5,905 bases of DNA from an uncultured Pirellulaceae bacterium (GTDB lineage Bacteria; Planctomycetota; Planctomycetia; Pirellulales; Pirellulaceae). Position numbers and translations under genes: made by a program. Position 1 is the first letter of the stretch; the number at the start of each line of letters is the position of its first letter. The stretch lies in assembly GCA_934255105.1 (NCBI GenBank), contig CAKQNH010000345.1, positions 1 to 5,905 of the forward strand. The letters run 5' to 3'. This document shows, one piece after another, positions 1 to 5,867 of this stretch. The notes below the pieces were generated by a model. It was not told where the DNA came from, did not search any database, and saw only the letters and a list, made by a program, of their open reading frames with translations.

Positions 1-873
1 CTCGAACTGATGTCCATCGAACGTTCATCGGTCTTCAAGACCTTGACATCCTCGGGGACGGTCGGCCAACAGGTCTCGCAGATCTTTTTAGATAAAGAGA
101 CCGCCTCGGCCCAAACTCGAGCCTTGCTGAAGACATTGCAAGATTTCATCGGAGTTCAGCGACTGCCGATGCTGATCATCGATCATCCATCCGTTTTGAA
201 AGACAGACTTTCCCTATCAGCCCGTGGAGCTGGTATCCTGGGTATAGCTAACTTCGGGCGGGATCTGACTTATGCGCTGCGCGACCAAGGCATGTCTCTG
301 GACTTAGAGGCTATTGAGAGCTTCCTGGAGCGTCACCGAGAGACGCCCGTGTTAGTCTTTGGCTTCACTTTCATGGTGTGGAAGTACTTTATCCAGGCAC
401 TCCGCGATTTGTCGATAGCAGTCCGATTGGAACAAGCGATCCTGTTGCACAGTGGTGGCTGGAAGAAACTCGAAGAGCAGGCGGTAGACAATCCGACGTT
501 CAAATCCAGGCTGGCTGAGGTGACTGGCATACGTCGCGTTCACAATTTTTATGGCATGGCAGAGCAGGTTGGCTCGATTTTTATGGAGTGCGAACAGGGA
601 GTCTTACACGCCCCCGCCTTCGCCGACGTGCTGATACGTCGACCGCTCGATTGGCGGGTCTTGCCGAATGGTGAATCTGGACTAATCCAAGTTTTATCAG
701 TCTTGCCGCGAAGCTACCCTGGGCATAGTTTGCTGACGGAAGATGTGGGGCTGGTAGTGGACGAAGACCGCTGTTCCTGCGGCAGGCTAGGAAAAACGAT
801 GCGTGTGCTAGGTAGGCTTCGGCGAGCCGAGGTAAGAGGCTGTAGCGATACGCACAAGAATTTGGGCCATTAG
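1..873 (+). CDS. LuxE-type acyl-protein synthetase (5'-truncated by window edge)
   Basis: This is an ATP-dependent acyl-activating enzyme of the LuxE acyl-protein synthetase family, a branch of the ANL (adenylate-forming) superfamily. It activates a carboxylic acid as acyl-AMP, transfers it to a cysteine, and hands it to a LuxC reductase; it should be cytoplasmic. The reading frame is open to base 1. The first ATG (base 10) lies only about 12 residues before the nucleotide-binding loop TSSGTVGQ (residues 13-20 from that ATG), whereas family members are about 360 aa with a long N-terminal region, so the true start is upstream. Other motifs are YGMAEQ (181-186, the YGxTE-like A5 motif), TEDVG (243-247) and the C-terminal CSCGR...GR...AEVRGCSDT block (255-281), typical of non-luminescent LuxE homologues. 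C278 may correspond to the acylated C-terminal cysteine of Vibrio LuxE (inference). The LuxC-type gene follows after 4 bases, so the two are surely co-transcribed. The natural substrate cannot be read from the sequence. Confidence 0.9.
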   Translation, partial: LELMSIERSSVFKTLTSSGTVGQQVSQIFLDKETASAQTRALLKTLQDFIGVQRLPMLIIDHPSVLKDRLSLSARGAGILGIANFGRDLTYALRDQGMSLDLEAIESFLERHRETPVLVFGFTFMVWKYFIQALRDLSIAVRLEQAILLHSGGWKKLEEQAVDNPTFKSRLAEVTGIRRVHNFYGMAEQVGSIFMECEQGVLHAPAFADVLIRRPLDWRVLPNGESGLIQVLSVLPRSYPGHSLLTEDVGLVVDEDRCSCGRLGKTMRVLGRLRRAEVRGCSDTHKNLGH

Positions 874-877
874 TATC

Positions 878-2104
878 GTGAGCTGTGAGCCGAGAATCGT
901 TCCGGTCTTGAACAACGCTGGCCTGTGGAGCGCAGTCGCGCAAGCACCCTTAACGCGCCCGTTTGACGCAAGTCTATTCAATTTTACTAGCGAACTGTCA
1001 AGCAAGCTGTTAAGCGATGTCCGCGTCAGACGACATCCCGAACTAGTCGCTCTAGCATTCTGGATGCGGCCCGCCAACTTGACTCGGATTATCGAGCAAG
1101 CCCAACTGAAGTACAGGGATAGTATATTGCTGCCGCGCGGCACAGTGCTTCATATTGCGCCAGCTAATGTAGATACGATTTTCGTGTACTCGTGGCTATT
1201 GTCTTTGCTGTGTGGCAATCGCAACATTGTTAGGCTTTCCAACAGGGCTGCACCACAACTGGATCTGCTACTCAAGTCGATTGACGCATGTTTAAGGGAA
1301 AGCAGACATCAAGGGATCGCATCAAGCGTGGCGGTAGTGCGGTACGAACATTCGGACGAAATCAACAGGCTTCTATCTGCTGAATGCGACACGCGGGTGA
1401 TCTGGGGGGGAGACCACACCGTGCGCGCGATCCGACGAGCAGTTTTGCGACCAACCGCCAATGAAGTTACCTTTGCGAATAAGCTATCGTTGTGTTTGAT
1501 CGACAGCGAATTCTGGGCTAGTGCCAAGTTGCAAGAACGAAAGCAGCTAGCTCAACGATTCGCTAATGATGCCTATCAGTTCGGTCAGGCAGCCTGTTCT
1601 TCCCCGCAGGTTGTAGTGTGGCATGGGAAGACACTGGACGATCCTGCCACCAATGCATTTTGGAGCTATGTAGCGGAAGCCAGTGCCGACCTTTCCGACG
1701 ACCTTGAGGATGTTGACTTTGTAAATAAGTTGGTGGCAGCCAATCGAGCGGCGGTTGCGGTGCCAGTAAAGGTGCTCCCTTCTCAGCACAATCGACTGAC
1801 ACGGATCACTTTCCAACACGATCGGATGCAGGAAATACTGCAGGCGGACATTCATTGTGGAGGCGGAATTTTTTATGAAACAACAATTCAGTCGTTCGAG
1901 GAGTTGCTGCCTTCGATGTCGCGAGCTATTCAAACCGTGACTTATGCAGGTCTTAGCGTGGACACCATGCGAACGTTTTTGACGGAGCACGTATGCGCAG
2001 GAATCGATCGCATAGTTCCGATCGGCCAAGCGCTTGAATTTTCGCCGGTGTGGGATGGATTTGACTTGTTCGAAGTATTCCTGCGGCATGTTACGCTTAA
2101 ATAG
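878..2104 (+). CDS. LuxC-type acyl-CoA / acyl-protein reductase
   Basis: A 408-aa member of the LuxC acyl-CoA reductase family (aldehyde dehydrogenase fold). It takes the acyl group from its LuxE partner or from CoA onto a cysteine and reduces it with NADPH to the aldehyde. Visible landmarks are the nucleotide-binding segment LPRGTVLHIAPANVDT (85-100) followed by the helix ending in GNRNIVRLS, the WGGD motif (176-179), and QAACSSP, in which C240 is the likely catalytic nucleophile. The length is slightly below Vibrio LuxC (about 480 aa) but usual for homologues in polysaccharide clusters. The GTG at 878 is the only conventional start between the upstream in-frame stop TAA (833-835) and the conserved region, and no clear Shine-Dalgarno precedes it. 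It lies 4 bases after the LuxE-type gene, which suggests translational coupling. A G7 run (1404-1410) encodes part of the WGG motif. The family is secure; the substrate is unknown. Confidence 0.9.
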   Translation: MSCEPRIVPVLNNAGLWSAVAQAPLTRPFDASLFNFTSELSSKLLSDVRVRRHPELVALAFWMRPANLTRIIEQAQLKYRDSILLPRGTVLHIAPANVDTIFVYSWLLSLLCGNRNIVRLSNRAAPQLDLLLKSIDACLRESRHQGIASSVAVVRYEHSDEINRLLSAECDTRVIWGGDHTVRAIRRAVLRPTANEVTFANKLSLCLIDSEFWASAKLQERKQLAQRFANDAYQFGQAACSSPQVVVWHGKTLDDPATNAFWSYVAEASADLSDDLEDVDFVNKLVAANRAAVAVPVKVLPSQHNRLTRITFQHDRMQEILQADIHCGGGIFYETTIQSFEELLPSMSRAIQTVTYAGLSVDTMRTFLTEHVCAGIDRIVPIGQALEFSPVWDGFDLFEVFLRHVTLK

Positions 2105-2119
2105 CAGGCTCGCATTTTG

Positions 2120-2225
2120 GGCCGGATAATCGGTTGGGCCGTTGGCCCGAAGGGGCGTTCATTTGCCACATCACCCCGGCTTGTAGCCGGGGCTGGATAA
2201 TCGGATAGGCCTTCGGCCTGAAAGG
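2120..2225. repeat. Composite REP-like intergenic repeat of three hairpins
   Basis: Two related units of about 34 bp (2120-2153 and 2191-2224) share GGCYGGATAATCGG followed by a GGCC-NTN-GGCC hairpin and GAA-GG, with roughly seven differences. In unit 1 the stem is GGGCC-GTT-GGCCC (2136-2148 region); in unit 2 it is AGGCC-TTC-GGCCT. The outermost stem pair therefore changes from G-C to A-T on both sides, a compensatory change that supports selection on or duplication as a folded structure. Between them lies a perfect 8-bp stem, CCCCGGCT / AGCCGGGG, with a TGT loop (2174-2192). None of the stems is followed by a T-run, so they do not look like intrinsic terminators. They fill most of the gap between the LuxC-type gene and the aminotransferase gene. 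The style resembles dispersed intergenic repeats of Pirellulaceae genomes (recollection, not a search). Confidence 0.7.
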
Positions 2226-2244
2226 TAAAAAGAATTAGGTTGAG

Positions 2245-3468
2245 ATGTTGGAACGTTCTTCGAACGAATTGAAACTGCCAATGAATAATAAACATAGTGA
2301 AGCGGTCGATGCGGTCCTGGGAGCCATGGAACGAACGCTTGGGCCGGCTGCAGAAATGGTGCTGCTGCATCGACCATATCTGCCGCCGAAGGCTTGGGAT
2401 TATGTCAAGGAATGTTTGGATACTGGTTGGGTTTCCTCAGCGGGTTCGTATGTAACGCGTTTTGAAACAGAGCTGGCCAACATGACAGGCTGCGCACGGG
2501 CGGTGGCAACGGTCAATGGCACGGCGGCGTTGCAGGTCTGCTTGCATCTGGCCGGCGTGGGACGCGACGATGAAGTCTTATCGCCTTCTCTGACATTCAT
2601 AGCCACGGCCAACGCGATCGCCCACTGCGGAGCAATCCCGCACTTCATAGATGTGTCTAGCACTCGCCTATCCATTTGTCCTGAGGCTCTGAGAACTCGG
2701 CTAAAAGAAATCAGCGTGGTTGGCCCCCATGGGCCAATCAATCGCCAAACGGGTCGGCGGATCGCCGCGGTCTGTTTGATGCATTGCTTGGGGCATCCTG
2801 GCGATCTAGACGCGATCGTCGAGATCTGTGCCGAGTATGACCTGCCACTGGTGGAAGACGCCGCAGAGTCGTTGGGTTCGACCTATCGTGGCAAGCATAC
2901 GGGGCGCTTTGGGAAGCTGGCAGCCGTCAGTTTCAACGGAAATAAAATATTGACGACGGGCGGCGGCGGAGCAATCCTCACCGATGACCAGCATCTAGCC
3001 GACCGAGCAAAACACCTAACCACGACAGCCAAAGTGCCGCATGCGTGGGAATTCCAACACGATGCAGTCGGTTGGAATTACCGCATGCCGAACATCAATG
3101 CCGCATTAGGCCTAGCACAGCTTGAAGTCTTGCCAGAATTGATTGCCGCCAAGCGATACCAGGCGAATTTTAAAGCGGTCTCAAACATTGCCGAATTCCT
3201 GCGCGAGCCGAGCGATAGCCACAGCAACTATTGGCTCAACGCATTGGTTTTAACGGCGGCTTATGAATCGTCGCGAGACGAACTGCTAGAGCGGCTCAAC
3301 TCGGCAGGCTACCAATGCCGACCGCTGTGGCGTCCAATGCACCAACAACCGATGTATGCCAGCGCTCCACGCGGCACGCTAGAGCGAACTGAGGAGCTCT
3401 GCGACCGCGTAATTAATATTCCCAGCTCGGCAGATCTATCACCCACATGGTCGAAAGAGCGTTCATGA
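2245..3468 (+). CDS. LegC-family PLP-dependent UDP-sugar aminotransferase (DegT/DnrJ/EryC1/StrS)
   Basis: A fold-type I PLP enzyme of the DegT/DnrJ/EryC1/StrS class, closest in pattern to the LegC/PglE subgroup. That subgroup aminates the C4 ketone of UDP-4-keto-6-deoxy-GlcNAc using glutamate, in the cytoplasm. Visible features are the N-terminal LHRPYLPPKAWDYVKECLDTGW-type block (41-62), the phosphate-binding NGTAALQ (91-97), the SLTFIATANAI segment (115-125), VEDAAES (203-209, with D205 expected to bind the pyridine nitrogen), the Schiff-base lysine K234 in SFNGNKILTTGGGG, the substrate loop WNYRMPN (277-283), and NIPSS near the C-terminus. All catalytic residues are present. The start is uncertain. 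ATG 2245 has only a weak AGG 5 bases upstream; ATG 2281 (MNNKHSEAV...) gives a 395-aa protein whose N-terminus fits the family better. Its stop overlaps the next gene's start. It would act after the 4,6-dehydratase encoded downstream and before the acetyltransferase. Confidence 0.93.
   Translation: MLERSSNELKLPMNNKHSEAVDAVLGAMERTLGPAAEMVLLHRPYLPPKAWDYVKECLDTGWVSSAGSYVTRFETELANMTGCARAVATVNGTAALQVCLHLAGVGRDDEVLSPSLTFIATANAIAHCGAIPHFIDVSSTRLSICPEALRTRLKEISVVGPHGPINRQTGRRIAAVCLMHCLGHPGDLDAIVEICAEYDLPLVEDAAESLGSTYRGKHTGRFGKLAAVSFNGNKILTTGGGGAILTDDQHLADRAKHLTTTAKVPHAWEFQHDAVGWNYRMPNINAALGLAQLEVLPELIAAKRYQANFKAVSNIAEFLREPSDSHSNYWLNALVLTAAYESSRDELLERLNSAGYQCRPLWRPMHQQPMYASAPRGTLERTEELCDRVINIPSSADLSPTWSKERS
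3453..3468 (+). promoter_or_regulatory. ATGA stop-start overlap with upstream SD-like GAAAGAG
   Basis: The aminotransferase stop TGA (3466-3468) overlaps ATG 3465 in the form ATGA, preceded by the purine-rich GAAAGAG (3453-3459) at suitable spacing. This is a standard translational-coupling arrangement. It decides the acetyltransferase start in favour of 3465 over the in-frame ATG at 3447, which would overlap the upstream gene by 22 bases. Confidence 0.7.
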
Positions 3469-4121
3469 GCCCACCGATCGCAATCATCGGCTTCGGCGGA
3501 CATGGTCGAGTTGTAGCGGCAGCATTGCAGGCAGCAGGCCGATCAATTGTTGCCGCCACAGATCTAGATCCGATTCGGTTTGCGCAACAATGCTTTTCTT
3601 TCGAAATCATCACCGACGCAGAACTTTTGCAGCGATACTCGCCAGAGCAAGTCCGTTTGGTGGGCGGGGTTGGCTCGATTTGGCCATTCAGGCCAGATTG
3701 TCCTCGAGCGCGATCAATCGAGAAATTTCAGCCTCTAGGCTACCAATTCGCGGGGCTGCGACACCCATTCTCATGGATTGCTCCAGACTCACAACTAGCA
3801 GAGACTTGCCAAATTCACGCTGGCGCAGTACTCCAGCCAGGCGCGGTTGTAGGAGATTTTACGATTATTAATACGCGAGTTTCGGTGGATCACGATTGTC
3901 GTATAGCACCACAGTGCCACATTGGTCCGGGGGTCACTCTGTCAGGTAATGTGGAGGTTGGCTACGGAAGCCATTTAGGCACAGGCTGCACTGTTGTGCA
4001 GGGCGTTAAAATCGGCAAACGCTGCTTTGTAGCAGCCGGTGCCACGGTCGTTCACGATGTAGCCGATGAACAGTTTGTGTGTGGGACGCCAGCCCGTCCG
4101 TTTAAACCGCGAAGTCATTAA
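3465..4121 (+). CDS. NeuD/PglD-family sugar acetyltransferase (left-handed beta-helix)
   Basis: A 218-aa acyltransferase of the NeuD/PglD family. It transfers acetyl from acetyl-CoA to the 4-amino group of a UDP-amino-sugar (PglD-like) or to a sialic-acid-type hydroxyl (NeuD-like). The N-terminal Rossmann-like UDP-sugar-binding domain begins IAIIGFGGHGRVV (residues 5-17). The C-terminal hexapeptide-repeat beta-helix spans about 105-200 and ends with the GTPARP turn (207-212). H143-D144 in VSVDHDC aligns with the catalytic His125-Glu126 of Campylobacter PglD, with Asp replacing Glu; this alignment is from memory. The start at 3465 is chosen because it forms an ATGA overlap with the aminotransferase stop, has a good SD-like GAAAGAG, and begins directly before the first beta strand. 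The in-frame ATG 3447 would add MVERAF. Pairing with a LegC-type aminotransferase favours N-acetylation of the newly made 4-amine. Acyl groups other than acetyl cannot be excluded. Confidence 0.92.
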   Translation: MSPPIAIIGFGGHGRVVAAALQAAGRSIVAATDLDPIRFAQQCFSFEIITDAELLQRYSPEQVRLVGGVGSIWPFRPDCPRARSIEKFQPLGYQFAGLRHPFSWIAPDSQLAETCQIHAGAVLQPGAVVGDFTIINTRVSVDHDCRIAPQCHIGPGVTLSGNVEVGYGSHLGTGCTVVQGVKIGKRCFVAAGATVVHDVADEQFVCGTPARPFKPRSH

Positions 4122-4152
4122 TCCGATTTATTAGTTGCCTTACATTTTTGCT

Positions 4153-4377
4153 GAAATACTGATACTTCTCGCTGAACGCCACCATATTCGTCGAGCAAAA
4201 TCAGCAGCACGCTCACCTTTACTTGCATTTCCGCACTCCTACTCAGCCGTAGGCGGTACTCGTACTCCTACTCGATGCCCCATGCGAATCGAGTAGGAGT
4301 ACGAGTACCATTTCATTGAGTACGAGTACGAAAAATCGAGACTATCGGTGGCGTTCAGCGAGAAGTGTCGAAATACT
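4153..4377. mobile_element. MITE-like non-autonomous element (209 bp) with 8-bp target duplication
   Basis: The element body is 4161-4369. Its ends are 23-bp inverted repeats (4161-4183 and 4347-4369) with one difference (T at 4163 opposite G at 4367); the inner 20 bp, ACTTCTCGCTGAACGCCACC and its complement, are perfect. Directly outside both ends stands the identical octamer GAAATACT (4153-4160 and 4370-4377), an exact-abutting direct repeat expected of a transposon target duplication. The interior has no usable ORF and instead holds a 22-bp perfect hairpin and repeated GAGTACGAGTAC words. An internally deleted or MITE-type element mobilised in trans is the simplest reading. An 8-bp duplication occurs in several IS families (for example IS66, ISL3, IS256, IS1595), and the sequence does not tell which one. 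It sits between the acetyltransferase and dehydratase genes. Confidence 0.85.
4255..4309. repeat. Perfect 22-bp inverted repeat inside the MITE
   Basis: The arms at 4255-4276 (beginning GGTACTCGTACTCC) and 4288-4309 (ending GGAGTACGAGTACC) are exact reverse complements around an 11-base loop. The arms are themselves built from short repeated words. GAGTACGAGTAC recurs in direct orientation at 4297-4308 and 4318-4329, its complement is at 4256-4267, and ACTCCTACTC recurs at 4235-4244 and 4264-4273. RNA or single-stranded DNA from here would fold into a very stable hairpin. Confidence 0.88.
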
Positions 4378-4426
4378 TTTGAATTCAAGGGTATGCATCA
4401 ATATCCGATAAGACAATGTGTGGTGC

Positions 4427-4476
4427 CCAGACGCGTGAGCAAAAAACAGTCCTGAATGCCTCGCTCACGCGTCAGG
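4427..4476. repeat. Inverted repeat (14 bp, one mismatch) upstream of the dehydratase gene
   Basis: GACGCGTGAGC at 4430-4440 pairs perfectly with GCTCACGCGTC at 4463-4473. With one A/A mismatch the pairing extends to CC/GG at 4427-4428 and 4475-4476. The loop is 22 bases. It lies outside the MITE-like element and is not followed by a T-run on either strand, so it is not an obvious terminator. It could be an operator, an mRNA leader structure or another intergenic repeat. It encloses the alternative ATG 4456 in its loop, which argues weakly against that start being used. Confidence 0.6.
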
Positions 4477-4536
4477 ATACCAATTACTCTGGATAGCGCT
4501 GATTCAATCCCTCGCATACACTCTAAGTTTGATCTC

Positions 4537-5745
4537 ATGAAGCAAGTTTCGTTATTGGAAATCGTTGGTCGCAGTGCGCCGTTGTTCGAGGAGGACTTGC
4601 GGAAGCATGAAGCAGAATTGAGCGAGCTGATCGCTAACAGTCGCTTTCTGGTAGTGGGGGGGGCTGGGTCCATCGGTGGAGCCGTGGTACACGAGCTGTT
4701 CTCGCGCAGGCCACAAGCTCTGCATGTGATCGACTCTTCAGAGAATAATCTGGCTGAACTCGTGCGCGATATTCGCTCGTCGTTGGGCTACATCGACGGC
4801 GAATTCCACGCTTATTGCTTCGACGCTTTGGGGGCCGAATTCGCCGCGTTTGCAAAACAGGCGCTGACGCAAGACAACTCCTACGACTATGTGCTCAATT
4901 TCTCTGCGCTGAAGCATGTCCGCAGCGAAAAAGATCCGTTCACGTTGATGCGATTGGTCGATGTTAATATCTTCTTGACTCGCCAACTGCTCGAGTTTGC
5001 GCAGCAATGCAAGGCCAGAAAGTTTTTTTGCGTGTCGACCGACAAGGCGGCAAACCCGGTCAATATGATGGGCGGCTCCAAACGCATCATGGAAATGTTT
5101 CTACTGGGCGACGACAGCCCGACATCTGTCTCGACGGCGAGATTTGCCAACGTGGCCTTTTCCGATGGGTCGTTGCCGCACGCTTGGACTCAGCGGATGA
5201 TCAAGCGCCAGCCACTCTCTGCGCCCAATGACATCCGGCGGTATTTTGTGACCGGACAAGAGGGGGCTCAGCTCTGTCTATTCTCGATTTTGCAAGGTCG
5301 CGACCGTGAGATTTACTTCCCTAAACTCAGCCCACGTCTGCATCTGATTACATTTTCAGCGATGGCAGAGAGGTATTTGCTGTCTCTGGGTTATGAGCCA
5401 TATGTGTGCGACACAGAGGAGGAGGCTCGGCGGCGAGTGGACGAGTTGGCAGCTAAGCGGCAGTGGCCGTGCTACTTTTTCCAAACCGATACGACGGGCG
5501 AAAAGGACTTCGAAGAGTTCTACACCGATAGCGAACAAGTGGACTGGGAGCGCTATGAAGAAATAGGGGTGGTCCGCAACGAAGCTATGGCTGAAATTGA
5601 TCAGTTGCAGAGCTTTGCCCAGCGTATCGCTGCTATGCGCGCCAGACAGCAATGGACCAAGCAGGACCTACTGGAAGCCTTTGGCGAGCTGCTACCCAAT
5701 TTTGCGCATAAGGAAACAGGGAAAAGCTTAGATAATCGGATGTGA
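4537..5745 (+). CDS. UDP-HexNAc 4,6-dehydratase-like SDR (FlaA1/CapD/Polysacc_synt_2 family)
   Basis: A soluble 402-aa extended SDR of the polysaccharide biosynthesis CapD/FlaA1 family. It removes water from UDP-GlcNAc (or a related UDP-HexNAc) to give the 4-keto-6-deoxy sugar, with bound NAD(P). Motifs, numbered from ATG 4537, are the Rossmann loop GGAGSIG (41-47), D66 after strand 2, NFSALKHV (121-128), STDKAANPVN (167-176) and M178-GGS-K182. The D169-K170 pair and K182 align with the FlaA1 catalytic residues; the position of the FlaA1 active-site Tyr is Met here, as in WbpM-type enzymes. There are no N-terminal membrane helices. The C-terminal TTGEKDFEEF block (319-328) is typical of the shorter cytoplasmic subgroup. 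Start: ATG 4456 would add 27 residues (MPRSRVRIP...) that match nothing I know in the family and would sit in a hairpin loop, so 4537 (MKQVSLLEIVGRS) is preferred. Neither has a clear SD. It would supply the ketone substrate for the LegC-type aminotransferase. Confidence 0.92.
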   Translation: MKQVSLLEIVGRSAPLFEEDLRKHEAELSELIANSRFLVVGGAGSIGGAVVHELFSRRPQALHVIDSSENNLAELVRDIRSSLGYIDGEFHAYCFDALGAEFAAFAKQALTQDNSYDYVLNFSALKHVRSEKDPFTLMRLVDVNIFLTRQLLEFAQQCKARKFFCVSTDKAANPVNMMGGSKRIMEMFLLGDDSPTSVSTARFANVAFSDGSLPHAWTQRMIKRQPLSAPNDIRRYFVTGQEGAQLCLFSILQGRDREIYFPKLSPRLHLITFSAMAERYLLSLGYEPYVCDTEEEARRRVDELAAKRQWPCYFFQTDTTGEKDFEEFYTDSEQVDWERYEEIGVVRNEAMAEIDQLQSFAQRIAAMRARQQWTKQDLLEAFGELLPNFAHKETGKSLDNRM

Positions 5746-5776
5746 ACGCCTAGCATCGGCTATCTTGTAGGTAGAA

Positions 5777-5796
5777 CGGGCACTCTTGCCTTTTTA
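5777..5796 (+). terminator. Weak candidate intrinsic terminator after the dehydratase gene
   Basis: GGCA-CTCT-TGCC (5779-5790) forms a 4-bp stem, extendable by one G-T pair, directly followed by TTTTT (5791-5795), some 30 bases after the stop codon. The geometry is right, but the stem is short for an efficient terminator. Confidence 0.35.
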
Positions 5797-5831
5797 TACC
5801 CCACAAGTCATTCCCTGCCCACGCGAACCGC

Positions 5832-5854
5832 ACCCCTGCCCGCGCGGGAGGGGT
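5832..5854. repeat. GC-rich hairpin with a bulged G
   Basis: ACCCCT (5832-5837) pairs with AGGGGT (5849-5854). Inside, CCC/GGG (5839-5841 / 5846-5848) pair around a GCGC loop, leaving G5838 bulged. CCCGCGCGGG is also a 10-bp palindrome in duplex DNA. No T-run follows. It immediately precedes the G-rich tandem repeat and may be part of the same repeat family. Confidence 0.55.
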
Positions 5855-5867
5855 CGAGCCTAGGCGA

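Larger units (their letters stand above)
4122..4536. other. Non-coding gap of about 415 bp between acetyltransferase and dehydratase genes
   Basis: The gap holds the MITE-like element with its target duplication (4153-4377) and the inverted repeat at 4427-4476. Bases 4378-4426 and 4477-4536 contain no gene or RNA that I recognise and no convincing sigma-70 type promoter. TTGAATTCAA at 4379-4388 is a 10-bp palindrome, possibly chance. If the MITE and one octamer copy are removed, the ancestral gap would be 198 bp. If ATG 4456 were the real dehydratase start, the gap would be 81 bases shorter. Confidence 0.7.

Noticed and set aside
10..12. ATG at base 10 as the true start of the LuxE-type gene
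   Set aside because: The frame is open upstream to base 1 and the nucleotide-binding loop would lie only about 12 residues from the N-terminus. Family members have a much longer N-terminal part, so the gene is truncated by the window.
1547..2089. Antisense reading frame of 180 aa within the LuxC-type gene
   Set aside because: It lies entirely inside a well-supported gene, its composition is rich in Arg, Cys and His as expected of a shadow frame, and it shows no domain.
2174..2192. Intrinsic terminator for the LuxE-LuxC genes
   Set aside because: The stem is strong but no T-run follows on either strand; a REP-like repeat explains it better.
1942..2370. Antisense reading frame of 142 aa across the end of the LuxC-type gene and the REP region
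   Set aside because: It overlaps two convincing sense genes and is read through hairpin repeats; it has no recognisable domain. It is a frame shadow.
3590..3871. Second + strand frame inside the acetyltransferase gene
   Set aside because: It is fully nested in a gene with a clear NeuD/PglD pattern; its translation has no plausible fold.
4234..4330. CRISPR-like array from the recurring GAGTACGAGTAC / ACTCCTACTC words
   Set aside because: The words are 10-12 bp, occur in both orientations, have irregular spacing and no unique spacers; they belong to the MITE interior.
4379..4412. Sigma-70 type promoter (TTGAAT ... GATAAG) for the dehydratase gene
   Set aside because: The spacing is about 22 bases and the -10 match is poor; I could not support a promoter here.
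4398..4673. Antisense reading frame of 91 aa over the start of the dehydratase gene
   Set aside because: It overlaps the dehydratase N-terminus and the 4427-4476 inverted repeat; no family signature or ribosome site.
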